Below the pieces are notes generated by a model. The model was not told where the DNA came from. It saw nothing but the letters and a program-made list of their open reading frames with translations, and made no database searches. From FEN-1099 sp964511015 (lineage in GTDB: Bacteria > Lernaellota > Lernaellaia > Lernaellales > Lernaellaceae): a stretch of DNA of 64,000 bases. The position numbers and the translations under genes were made by a program. The stretch's first letter is position 1. Every line of letters starts with the position of its first letter. Location of the stretch: contig CAZEDX010000008.1 of the NCBI GenBank assembly GCA_964511015.1, forward strand, positions 1 through 64,000, given 5' to 3'. Below are positions 25,195 to 34,500 of the stretch, in pieces.

Positions 25195-26591
25195 GTGCGC
25201 CGCTGCGCCTGACCCTGATCAATCCGCCCTATCGCAAACCAGTGATGCGCCGCTATGTGGCGTCGTACTTTGCGCCGAGCTTCCTGTTGCCGCCGACCGA
25301 TCTGCTCTATGTTTCGGCCGCGGCCCGGAAATTCTCCGACGCGCAAACTACTGTGCTCGACGCGGTCGCCCGGCGGTGGGACGAGCCGGCCACTGTAACC
25401 GCGGTGGCGGCAACCCGGCCTGACGCTTTGTTCGTGCAACTCGGCTTCGCCACGCTGGCCGATGATCTGCGCTTTGTCGACGCCGTGCGCCAAGCCACCG
25501 GCAAACCGGTTGCCGCGATGGGCTACCTGGCGACCATGTTTCCGCATGAAATTCTGGCCGCATCAACACTCGATGCCGTGGTGCGCGGCGAACCCGAATT
25601 GGCCTTTGCCGAACTCTTGCGCGCCTGGCAGGCCGGCACCGAACCGGCGCGCGCCGCCGGGCTCGTCTGGCGCCGTGGCGGTGAGATCGTCGAAGGCCCG
25701 CCCCCCGAGCGCATCGCTGATCTCGACGCCCTACCATTGCCGGACCACGGCGCTGTCGATTTGCACGACTACCACGAAACGCTGCTGGGGCGCCCGATCG
25801 CCGCGATCTTTACCGCACGCGGCTGTCCGTTCGGCTGCACATTTTGCGTGCGCACTTACGGCCGACAGTTGGTGATGCGTTCGGCCGAGTCGGTCCTGCG
25901 CGAAGCGACGCACCTGGTCCGCGATCTGGGCGTGCGTAACCTTCGCTTTATGGACGACACCTTCAACGTCGATCCAGCGCGCACCCACGCGATTTGCAAT
26001 GGGCTAGCCGAGCTCGCTCCGTTACGTTGGACGGCACTGGCCCGGCTGGACCGCCTGGACGACGAAACCGCGCACGCCATGGCCCGCAGCGGTTGCCGGC
26101 GGCTGTTTGTCGGCATCGAAAGCGGCAGCGATCGCCTTCTTCGGGAATACCACAAGGGCGAGACTCTCGCACAGATGCGCGACGGCATCCGCATGATCCG
26201 CAAGGCGGGCATCGAGGCCTCCGGCTTTTTCATCGTCGGCGGACCGGGCGAAACGGATGACGAGCGCGCGGCCAGCGTCGCATTTGCGATTGCATCACGT
26301 CTTGACCATGTTATCGTCACCAGGCTGCAATACTGGCCGGGAACAGAGATTTTCGCCCAGACTCCGGGCATCGAAACCAGCGTCATCCCGTTCCGTTGTC
26401 GTCCCGCGGAAACCGTCGCTTACGACCGGTTGCTGAAACACGAGCGCGACTTTTACCGGCGGTTTTATCTGCGGCCAGGCTATATCCTGAAACACCTGCG
26501 CTACCTGCTGGTCCACCCCCGTGACCTGGCTACCAGTGCGATCCGACTAGCGAAATATCTGCAGGGCCGCGAATTGGACGATTTCATTTGA
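25191..26591 (+). CDS. Cobalamin-binding radical SAM protein
   Basis: A 466-residue protein, same architecture as the enzyme at 17.5 kb: N-terminal B12-binding-like domain, then radical SAM motif CPFGCTFC (Cys212, 216, 219), VGIESGSDRLL and GGPGETDDER, ending in a basic FYLRPGYILKHLRYLL tail that may sit on the membrane. It starts with GTG overlapping the preceding stop by four bases. As the last gene of the carbamoyltransferase operon it may methylate or otherwise alter the same glycan or lipid product. Confidence 0.88.
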   Translation: MSAPLRLTLINPPYRKPVMRRYVASYFAPSFLLPPTDLLYVSAAARKFSDAQTTVLDAVARRWDEPATVTAVAATRPDALFVQLGFATLADDLRFVDAVRQATGKPVAAMGYLATMFPHEILAASTLDAVVRGEPELAFAELLRAWQAGTEPARAAGLVWRRGGEIVEGPPPERIADLDALPLPDHGAVDLHDYHETLLGRPIAAIFTARGCPFGCTFCVRTYGRQLVMRSAESVLREATHLVRDLGVRNLRFMDDTFNVDPARTHAICNGLAELAPLRWTALARLDRLDDETAHAMARSGCRRLFVGIESGSDRLLREYHKGETLAQMRDGIRMIRKAGIEASGFFIVGGPGETDDERAASVAFAIASRLDHVIVTRLQYWPGTEIFAQTPGIETSVIPFRCRPAETVAYDRLLKHERDFYRRFYLRPGYILKHLRYLLVHPRDLATSAIRLAKYLQGRELDDFI

Positions 26592-26607
26592 CGGGGCGGC
26601 GGCGGAC

Positions 26608-26636
26608 TTGCCGAGGCGCTGGCGCGTGGCTAGAAT
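26608..26636 (+). promoter_or_regulatory. Candidate sigma-70 promoter
   Basis: TTGCCG, 17 bases, TAGAAT, about 100 bases upstream of the SCP2-like gene. Nothing else is recognised in the 145-base gap 26592-26736. Confidence 0.45.
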
Positions 26637-26736
26637 CAGGCCGTTCTGATTTGGGGTATACCATCCATCTTTCGCGTAGCAACGACGGCGTCTGTCGAAT
26701 CCTTTTGACCGGACGTCATTCATACAGGAGGTTTCC

Positions 26737-27180
26737 ATGAAACTAAGCCAGGTCCCGATGGACAAATTGATGGCGGCGCTGCCGAAACTGTCGACGGCTT
26801 TGGCCGGCGACCCGGTCACCTACAACCTGACCACCGACGTGGAAGCCGGTCGCGTGCCGCGTCCGGACTACCACATGAAGTTCGACGACCAAGGCGCGGC
26901 TTCGATCGGTGAAGGCCACGTCAACGCCGAAGGCGTGATCACGTTCGTGCTAAAGTCGGGCGGCATCAACACCCTGATTGGCATGCTGCTGGACGGCCTG
27001 ACCGGTGGTATGCGCTCGGCCTCGATGGCGATGATGATGGGCAAGGTCGGTATCGAACCGTTCAGCCCGGCCAACCTGAAGAAGACTGAAAGCTTCTTCA
27101 AGCGCGTGAAGACCGGCGAAGACGCCTTGAAAGAGGCGTTGGCTGCCGTGGGCGTGACCGTCGACGAGATCGACATCTAG
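26737..27180 (+). CDS. SCP2-like small protein, tentative
   Basis: A 147-residue soluble protein. Its middle part (AEGVITFVLKSGGINTL, MAMMMGKVGIEPFSP) recalls the SCP2 lipid-carrier fold, where a hydrophobic tunnel is followed by a GKVKIEG-like strand. This likeness is weak. AGGAGG lies six bases before the ATG, and a strong terminator follows, so it is a well-expressed single-gene unit. The C-terminal helices are Lys/Glu-rich. The function is unknown. Confidence 0.75.
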   Translation: MKLSQVPMDKLMAALPKLSTALAGDPVTYNLTTDVEAGRVPRPDYHMKFDDQGAASIGEGHVNAEGVITFVLKSGGINTLIGMLLDGLTGGMRSASMAMMMGKVGIEPFSPANLKKTESFFKRVKTGEDALKEALAAVGVTVDEIDI

Positions 27181-27201
27181 TTACCGATTTCGGATACTCC
27201 C

Positions 27202-27229
27202 GGGCGGGGTTCGTCCCCGCCCTTTTTTT
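27202..27229 (+). terminator. Rho-independent terminator
   Basis: GGGCGGGG and CCCCGCCC pair around a TTCGT loop and are followed by seven Ts, 21 bases after the SCP2-like gene. Textbook form. Confidence 0.92.
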
Positions 27230-27270
27230 GTCCAACCGGCGTCTTGCCTCACGGTGTCGCATCTGTAAAT

Positions 27271-27990
27271 ATGATGGCCGTGAGATATTCCGCGGTCGGC
27301 TTACTGATTTGCCTGGTGGTGTTGGCTTGTGCTTCGGCGCAACAAGCCGATCCGCCTCCGGCCGCCATCCCGGTGGACGAAGCCGCCGCGACTTATCGTT
27401 TCGGCGCGGTGTTCGAAGGCGAAACCGTGATCGCCACTTTCCTGATCCGCAACCCCTCACCGTTCCGGCTGATCATCGACGAAGTGGAAACGCCCTGCGG
27501 TTGCACGACGGCGCAACTCGCTGGTCAGGAACTCAAACCCCAGGGGGAAATACTCGTGCGGGTGTCGCTCAGCACCGCCCGACTCTGGGGTCCGCAATCC
27601 AAAATGGTGATCCTGCATACCAACTCGCCCTACCGGCCTCGGATCAAACTATTGCTGGAGGGTGTCGTGCGCGAGCGGCTGCAACTAGAGCCGCGGCGTA
27701 TCAATGTCGAAACCACTGAGTCCTCGTTCCACACGACCGTTCGGCTCACGAATGTCACCGACAAGCCGATGCAAATCGAAAGCGTGTCCAGCGAGCCGGC
27801 GGAACTGTTGCGCGCCGCGCTAGATGCCACCGAGATGCCGGTGACGATGGCGCCGGGGGCTTCGCTTTCGTTGGTTGTCGATGCCCAACTGGATCACGTG
27901 GGCGCACAACTCATTGGCACGGTGTCGTTGCATCTGGCCGGGTGGGAAGAGCCGGCGCGCCTGCCGGTGTTCGTGGAACGGAACCAGTAG
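27271..27990 (+). CDS. DUF1573 family secreted protein
   Basis: A 239-residue exported protein. The signal peptide is followed by VVLACASAQ, which may be a lipobox. The DUF1573 signature is visible: FGAVFEGETVIATFLIRNPS and the ETPCGCTTAQL motif, then a repeat of the same Ig-like fold. The family is common in envelope proteins but has no settled function. The ATG at 27271 is adjacent to a second ATG. It lies downstream of a terminator, so it has its own promoter. Confidence 0.8.
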   Translation: MMAVRYSAVGLLICLVVLACASAQQADPPPAAIPVDEAAATYRFGAVFEGETVIATFLIRNPSPFRLIIDEVETPCGCTTAQLAGQELKPQGEILVRVSLSTARLWGPQSKMVILHTNSPYRPRIKLLLEGVVRERLQLEPRRINVETTESSFHTTVRLTNVTDKPMQIESVSSEPAELLRAALDATEMPVTMAPGASLSLVVDAQLDHVGAQLIGTVSLHLAGWEEPARLPVFVERNQ

Positions 27991-28022
27991 GCGGAAATCT
28001 CCAACAGAACAAAGGTACCGGG

Positions 28023-28874
28023 CTAAGGGATAGCCGGACCGAGGTACGACTCCAATTGGCGAGCCAACGCCGCGGCCTCGCGATTGTTCGGATCGGCGAC
28101 CAGCGCGCTTTGGACCTGCCCATATGCAGCCGACGCTTGGTGGTTGTTGACCAGCGCGCGGGCAGCCAACAGGTGGGCGCGCGACAGGAAATAGCCGTCG
28201 CCGCGCAGCCGTAACGTCGCGGTGGAAGCCAGGTCTGCCGCTTCTGCCCACCGGCCTTGGGCGAATCGCCGTTCAGCCAGTCCGAGATAGGCATAGCCAC
28301 AAGACGGATCCAACGAAATAGCTTTTTCAAAACGCCGCTCGGCCAGGTCGAACTTCTTCTGGCGCAACAGATCCTGGCCCTCGCGGACCAAGGCCAACGC
28401 TGCCTTTTTCTGTGCGTTCTTGGCCAGCCCAGAAGCCGTCTGCCAGCGGCTATTGTCGGGGGCCGGCAGAGGCGGCTGCAGCGGTAGGTTCGCGAGCGCC
28501 GGACGTGAAGGTTGCGACACAGAGGGCGGCACCGGCGTCGGTGTGGGCACGGGCGGACGTGGCGTCGGGTTCCGCGGATCCGGCGTGTGGGGTTCGGGAA
28601 CGTGATCGCGATTGCGCACCGGCGGCGTCGGACTGGCGTTCGGCCGACGGTGACGATTTTGTTCTTGCTGATTCAGGTAGTCGTTGAGATCCTCTTGTTC
28701 GAGGCTGCTGGGCTGGCCGTCTTCCGCACGGGGCGTGGCCTGCACCGGCGTATGTTCTTCGTCGTCGATGTCTCGCTCGCTAATGCCGCGCCCTTGGGTC
28801 TGCACCGCGCATCCAACCCAGACGCCCAGCAATAGCACGGTAACCACGAGACAACGCCAACCCACGCCATTCAC
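28023..28874 (-). CDS. TPR-containing lipoprotein with Pro-rich linker
   Basis: A 283-residue lipoprotein (signal ending VWVGC). A charged, then Pro/Thr-rich linker (about residues 85-125, TPRPPVPTPTPVPP) spans to a C-terminal helical domain with tetratricopeptide repeats (KKFDLAERRFEKAISLDPSC, AYGQVQSALVADPNNREAA). The linker could cross the cell wall. Its ATG overlaps the stop of the PBP1B gene by four bases, so it may be an outer-membrane partner of PBP1B, comparable in role to LpoB. That link rests on position only. Confidence 0.82.
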   Translation of the reverse strand: MNGVGWRCLVVTVLLLGVWVGCAVQTQGRGISERDIDDEEHTPVQATPRAEDGQPSSLEQEDLNDYLNQQEQNRHRRPNASPTPPVRNRDHVPEPHTPDPRNPTPRPPVPTPTPVPPSVSQPSRPALANLPLQPPLPAPDNSRWQTASGLAKNAQKKAALALVREGQDLLRQKKFDLAERRFEKAISLDPSCGYAYLGLAERRFAQGRWAEAADLASTATLRLRGDGYFLSRAHLLAARALVNNHQASAAYGQVQSALVADPNNREAAALARQLESYLGPAIP

Positions 28875-31249
28875 TCCTTCTTACGGAAGAAATCGAGGAT
28901 GCCGTCGCGATGAAGATTGCATTCGGTGGTCGGCTCGCGCCCTTCCTCGAAGGCTTCCTCCACCACGTGCAGGCAATTGTACCGTGAAAGCAGGCCGGAG
29001 TCCTGGCAAATCTTTTTAAAGATAATCCCCGGGGGCGGCTCGAACGGTTCGGCAGCCCGGCCACGCGTTTGCTCGATCATGAATCGCACCCACAGAGGCA
29101 GCGCCGCCGAGGCGCCGGTTAGGCCGACCTTGCGTTCACGATCGAAGCCGACCCAGGTCACCGCCAGTAGCGAGGGGGTGTAGCCGGCGAACCAGGCGTC
29201 ATTGGCGTCGCTGGTGGTGCCGGTCTTGCCGGCCGCTGGCAGCAAAAAGCCGCGCGCCCGTGCCGATGCGGCGGTGCCACGATCGAGCACACCCTGCAAC
29301 AGGCTGGTGGTCAGGAAGGCCACTTCCGGAGGAAGCGCCCGGCGCGTTTTCATGCTGCGCTTTTCCAACACGTTGCCCTGCCGGTCGACCACATCGCGGA
29401 AGGTGATCGGCTCGTTGAACGAGCCTTGGTTGGCCAACACGGCATAGGCGCTGGCAACCTCAAGCGGGCTCATCTCCGCAATACCAAGGCTAAGCGACGG
29501 ATACTTCGGCAAGTCGGCCGTGACCCCCATGGCGCGAGCGGTGTCGACAATGCGCTCGAGCCCGATGTCCATCGCCAGTCTGGCGGTCGGGGCGTTGCGG
29601 CTCATTTCCAGCGCATGCCGCACGGTGATCCGGCCTTCGTATTTGTGGTCGTAGTTCTGTGGCGACCAAGGGCGCCCGCCGCTCGTCACGGTGAACGGTT
29701 TGTCTTCGACGGTGCTGGCCCCGGTGAACGCGAATCCGCTGTCTTCATGTGCACGTAAAAAACCAGCGGTATAGACGAAAGGCTTGAAGACCGAACCGGT
29801 TTGCCGCCGCATCTGCACGGCGCGGTTGTATGAACTCGAAACGTAGTCGCGCCCGCCGACCATCGCGCGCACCAGCCCAGTGCTGGGTTCGATTACCACC
29901 AGTGCGGCCTGCAGCCGGTTTTCGCCCTCGCCACGCAAGGACGGGTTGTTCTTCTCCAAGTCGGCCAAGCCGTCAGCGACGGCCTGTTCGGCCCGCTTCT
30001 GCATGGGCACGTCGAGCGAAGTGAAGATGCGCAGCCCTTCGCTCTGCAGCACCTCTTCGCCGTAGGTTTTGGCCAACTGCTGGCGCAACAGATCGATGAA
30101 ATAGCGGGCGATGGTGCGCGGTGGCAAGTGTCGATGCACCGCCAATTCCTGTTTGGCGGCGTTCTGAAGGTCGGCCTTGGTCACCTTTAGCTCGCGCATA
30201 GCCGCCGGCATTTTCGCCAACCGCGCCAGGATGTAGTCGCGGCGGATTTTGGCGCGTTCCTCGTGTTTGCGCGGGTCGTAGCCGGCCGGGCTGCGGATCA
30301 AGCCGGCCAACAATGCGGATTCCGCCAGCGTCAGTTCTTCGGCCCGCTTGGCGAAGTAAAATTCGGCCGCCTCCCCCAGACCGCAGATCGATACGGAACC
30401 AGACTGGCCGAAGTAGATTTCGTTGATGTAAACTTTGAAGATCTCCTCTTTGGAATAGTGCATTTCCAGCACGATCGCCATTACCATTTCTTTGAGCTTG
30501 CGAACGATGGTACGCTCAGGGGTTAGGTAAAAGTTCTTCACCAATTGCTGGGTGATCGAACTGCCGCCTTCACGGAGATCCAACCGGATCAAACCCTTAA
30601 TCACCGCGCGGGCGATCCCACGCACGTTCACGCCGTAGTGGTGGAAGAAATTGGCGTCTTCCACCGCTACGACGCTCCAAACCAGGCTTTTGGGAATATC
30701 ATTGTACGGAATGATGCGCCGTACTTCTTGCACCTGACCAAAGAAGCGGCCGATGAGTTCGGGCTCGATGTCGAGCATGACCAGTTCGCGCTGGTGGGTC
30801 AGATCGAAGATGCGGGCGATGCGGTCGTTGACGACGGTCAGCCGCACGAGTCGGGCCTCGACAACTTCGTTCGGGTATTCAAATCGCCGCTGGTAGATCT
30901 CCAACGCATTGTCGCGCTGGTGAAACTCGCCTACCTGCTTCGGTTCGTTGTTGACCTCGCGGTAGTTGAGGCGACGCAAACGATCGACCAGTCCGGAAGT
31001 GGAAAAGGTCGTTTCTGGCGTGACCGAAAGTGTGTCGGAGAACACCTGGCTCGGCAGTTTCCAGCGCTTCCCTTCGAATTTGGCGGTCAGTTCCTGGTCG
31101 ACGGAAAAGGCGAAGATACCGCCGACGATGACCGCTGCTACCCCGCCCCAGATGCAGATTTCGAAGAAAATCCAAAGTACAATGGCCCACCACGGGCCTG
31201 AACCCGGCGTTTTTTTTGGTGTGTTGCCTCGCGAGCGAGTGGCGGTCAT
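28871..31249 (-). CDS. mrcB: Bifunctional penicillin-binding protein 1B-like
   Basis: A 792-residue class A PBP that polymerises and cross-links peptidoglycan. It has a short cytoplasmic tail, a TM segment (about residues 20-45) and a UB2H-like region (KRWKLPSQVFSDTLSV). Next comes the GT51 transglycosylase with VVAVEDANFFHHYG (Glu197) and GGSSITQQLVKN. The transpeptidase has TGSVFKPF (Ser486, Lys489), SRNAPT and GKTGTTSD. GGAG lies five bases before the ATG. The UB2H-like segment favours PBP1B over PBP1A. Co-transcribed with the TPR lipoprotein. Confidence 0.9.
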   Translation of the reverse strand: MTATRSRGNTPKKTPGSGPWWAIVLWIFFEICIWGGVAAVIVGGIFAFSVDQELTAKFEGKRWKLPSQVFSDTLSVTPETTFSTSGLVDRLRRLNYREVNNEPKQVGEFHQRDNALEIYQRRFEYPNEVVEARLVRLTVVNDRIARIFDLTHQRELVMLDIEPELIGRFFGQVQEVRRIIPYNDIPKSLVWSVVAVEDANFFHHYGVNVRGIARAVIKGLIRLDLREGGSSITQQLVKNFYLTPERTIVRKLKEMVMAIVLEMHYSKEEIFKVYINEIYFGQSGSVSICGLGEAAEFYFAKRAEELTLAESALLAGLIRSPAGYDPRKHEERAKIRRDYILARLAKMPAAMRELKVTKADLQNAAKQELAVHRHLPPRTIARYFIDLLRQQLAKTYGEEVLQSEGLRIFTSLDVPMQKRAEQAVADGLADLEKNNPSLRGEGENRLQAALVVIEPSTGLVRAMVGGRDYVSSSYNRAVQMRRQTGSVFKPFVYTAGFLRAHEDSGFAFTGASTVEDKPFTVTSGGRPWSPQNYDHKYEGRITVRHALEMSRNAPTARLAMDIGLERIVDTARAMGVTADLPKYPSLSLGIAEMSPLEVASAYAVLANQGSFNEPITFRDVVDRQGNVLEKRSMKTRRALPPEVAFLTTSLLQGVLDRGTAASARARGFLLPAAGKTGTTSDANDAWFAGYTPSLLAVTWVGFDRERKVGLTGASAALPLWVRFMIEQTRGRAAEPFEPPPGIIFKKICQDSGLLSRYNCLHVVEEAFEEGREPTTECNLHRDGILDFFRKKE

Positions 31250-31337
31250 CGGCTCTCCGTTTCCCGGGAGTCCAACTGCTGGACCCCCTCCAGATGCGTT
31301 TGGTTCCGCACCTGGCCCCCGCCCCGCAAAGTAATAA

Positions 31338-31410
31338 AGCCACCGAGGAGACTTGAACTCCTGACCTGACGATTACGAATCGCCTGCTCTACCGACTGAG
31401 CTACGGTGGC
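31338..31410 (-). tRNA. tRNA-Thr (anticodon CGU)
   Basis: A complete cloverleaf: acceptor GCCACCG/CGGTGGC, D-stem GCTC/GAGC, anticodon stem GGCGA/TCGTC around loop TTCGTAA, and T-stem AGGAG/CTCCT around TTCAAGT. The anticodon CGU reads ACG. The CCA end is not encoded. A good promoter lies 12 bases upstream. Confidence 0.95.
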
Positions 31411-31422
31411 TCGGCGGGCCTT

Positions 31423-31450
31423 ATTATACGGAAACGACCTTCCGTGTCTA
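31423..31450 (-). promoter_or_regulatory. Sigma-70 promoter of tRNA-Thr
   Basis: On the minus strand TAGACA, 16 bases, TATAAT (perfect -10), ending 12 bases before the mature tRNA 5' end. Confidence 0.7.
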
Positions 31451-31498
31451 GCGAGAATTCTCGGCCCCATTTGCCAAATACCGTGGCCGAACGCTCCC

Positions 31499-31528
31499 TT
31501 GCCGAGTTTCCCGGTTGGTGGTTAGACT
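31499..31528 (+). promoter_or_regulatory. Candidate promoter giving a leaderless transcript of the giant gene
   Basis: TTGCCG, 18 bases, TAGACT, with only six bases between the -10 hexamer and the ATG at 31535. No Shine-Dalgarno is present before that ATG. Confidence 0.45.
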
Positions 31529-31534
31529 GCGCCG

Positions 31535-34500
31535 ATGATGGAGCAAGAACCACAAGTCTTTCTCGCGTTGATGCCGCCGTTCGGCCCGGAAGGACCGCCG
31601 TTGGGTTTGGCCTGTGTGGCGGCAGCGTTGCGAAAAGCTGGGTTTCAGGTGCGGGCCGAAGACTACAACATCCGGCTCTATCGCCAATTCGAAGGGGAAC
31701 TCGGGCATCTTTGGTTGCCGGCCCACAAGGCGGCTTGGGTCTGGCCCAGCCGCCAACAGGGTACCATTGCCGGCTTCGGTACTGCCTTCGATGACATCGC
31801 CAGCGAGATCGCCGCGGCCAACCCCGCCATCGCCGGTTTTTCTGTACATAGCGACAATCTGGGCATCACTATTGAACTGATCAGTCGATTGCGTGCCCGA
31901 CGCCCGCAGATCAAGATCATTGTCGGCGGGCTGGGTGTGTTCGGTGAAGCTGGCCGGGCGGCCTTCCCCAAACGGATCGTCGACGCCTTCGTGCTCGGCG
32001 AAGGCGAAATCACTGCCGTGGAATTGGTTCGCGTTTTGCTCGCCGGCAAAGATCCAAGTGCCATCCCCGGGGTCGCCGTACCCGGACAACCAGGCATCGA
32101 ACGGCCCGTAGCCAAATCGCTCGATGATTTCCCCTTTCCGACATACGAAGACTTCGACCTTTCGCGCTACACCACCCCCAACTTGCCGCTGGCCATGAGC
32201 CGCGGTTGCGTCAAAGGCTGCACCTTCTGCAACGATCGGATCCTGATGGGCCGTTTCCGGCCGCGTAGCGCCGCCAGCGTCTATGCCGAGATCAAGCACC
32301 ATGTCGATAAGCTGAAGGTGCGCGATTTCATGATCGTCGATCTGCAAATTACGCAAATCATCGATGAAGCCGTGCGGCTGAGCGAAATGGTTATCGCCGA
32401 TGGGCTCGAGATCCGTTGGAATGCCAATGCCGCCATTGCCGAGACTTTGACCCCGCCGGTGTTACAGACATTGCGCCGGGCCGGTTGCCACACGTTGACG
32501 CTCGGGGTCGAGTCGGGCAGCGACGCCGTGTTGCGGATGATGAACAAAGGCACTACCGCCACGGCCGCCGCCAACACCATGCGTGCGGTGCGTGACGCGG
32601 GGATGATCGTTTGGATCAACCTCGTGCTCGGCTTCCCTGGCGAAACCGAAGACCATTTCGCGGAAACGCTGGCGTGGGTCGAACAGAATGCGGCGTCGAT
32701 CAACGAAGTCAGCGTGCTGAACGCCTGCAATATCCTGGACTACTCTTTGCTCGCCGAACGGCCGGACAAATACGGCATCCTCGGCCCGCTCGAGCCGCCG
32801 TGGAGCGAGGTGGCGTGGGTGAGCAAGGACGGCAACACACCGGCCTTGCGCCAAGACCGCCTGCGCCGAGCCAAGACACTGCTCGACCGTCTGGCCGTTC
32901 CGGTCCGCCAGACGAACATGGACTTTGTCGACGAAGCCAGCCACCTGGCCGGCGAAGACAACGATCTGCTCCTCGTGCTGTGTCCCCCCTTTGACGTGAC
33001 GCATCCGCCGCTGGCGCTGGCCTCGGTGGCCTCGTATCTGGCCGCCAGGGGACTCAAGTCCTTTGCGCTAGACCTGAACATTCTGGAATTCCGCCGCGCA
33101 GTCGAAGAACACCGCGGGTTGTGGGATCTGCCGCTGCATGACCGTTGGGCTGATCCCACCGACTACGAACGCTTCCGCCAACGGCTCGATCTCGATCCGC
33201 ACCGTCTGGCGGAACAGATCGTTGCGGCGCGAGGCGAACTCGTCTACTTCCATTTGGTGCGCGGCAATCTGTTGCTAACTCGCGACGTAATGCGCGCGGT
33301 ACGACAGTTGGCTCCCGAGCGGAAACTGGTTATCGGCGGTGCGCCGACGCGCATCGGGGCCGAACGCGATCTGTTCCCCGAAGCCGTTTGCGACTTCGCC
33401 GTGATCGGTGAACTCGAAGAGACGTTGGCCGATCTCACCCGCCGCCGCCGGCGCGGATTGTCGACCGACCATCTACGCGGCGCGCGTTGGATCGACGCCC
33501 AGGGCAATCCGCATTACCTGCCGCGCGAACCGTTGCGTGATCTAGACAGGATCGGCCACCCGACGTTCCGTGAGTTCGTGCCACATCGGTACCAGAGCCC
33601 GATTCTGCCATTACGCATGAGCCGCGGCTGTCCGTTTCGCTGCGCCTTTTGCGGCGAGCAGCCGACGGAAGGCTCGTTCCGTACCCGGTCGGCGGCGACG
33701 GTTTTCGCGGAGATGTGCTACCACCATGACAATTGGGACATCTTCACCTTCCGTTTCACCGACCTGATCATCGACGGCGACCTGGGGGTGCTGGCCGAAC
33801 TCTGCGACCGCATCATCCAGAGCGGCCGTCGGTTCCGGTGGTCGGGCCAGATAGCGCCGCGGGCAGACCTCACGCCGACGCTTTTTGAGCGGATGGCGAA
33901 CGCCGGTTGCACCATGTTGCGCTTCGGCGTGGAAAGTTTTTCCGACAATCTCCTGCGGCGCATGAACAAGGGCTATACCGCAGCCGACGCGATGGCGAAT
34001 TTGCGCCACGCACACGAAGCGGGCATCGAAACACACGTCAATTTGATCGCAGGTTTCCCGGGCGAAACGGACGCCGACTTGCTGGCTTCCGTCAAGGCGC
34101 TGCGCGACGGGCAGTCGATGATCGACTACGTGGACGAGATCACACCGTGCTTTGTGCTGCCCGGCTGCGCCCTTGAACGAGACAGCCGTCAATACGAAGT
34201 GCTGTTGCCGGCCGGCGATCACCATCTGAATTGGTCGCACAAGAGCTACAACAACCACGCCTGGCGGGAAAAACGGGCGAAGGAACTCGCCGCCTGGGCC
34301 GGCGGCCTCGACGTACATTTCAACTACGACTTTTTCCTGCCGCCGGGCGACCCGTTGCGCGACATCGCCGGCCGCATTCGCGCGCGGCTGGCCGAGAAGA
34401 TCACGCCGGCGCCTGATGCGGTGTTGGTCACCCTGCCTCCGTGGGGTTACGAGAATCCGCCGGTCGGCCTGGCCTACCTGTCGACCTATTTACGCCACCA

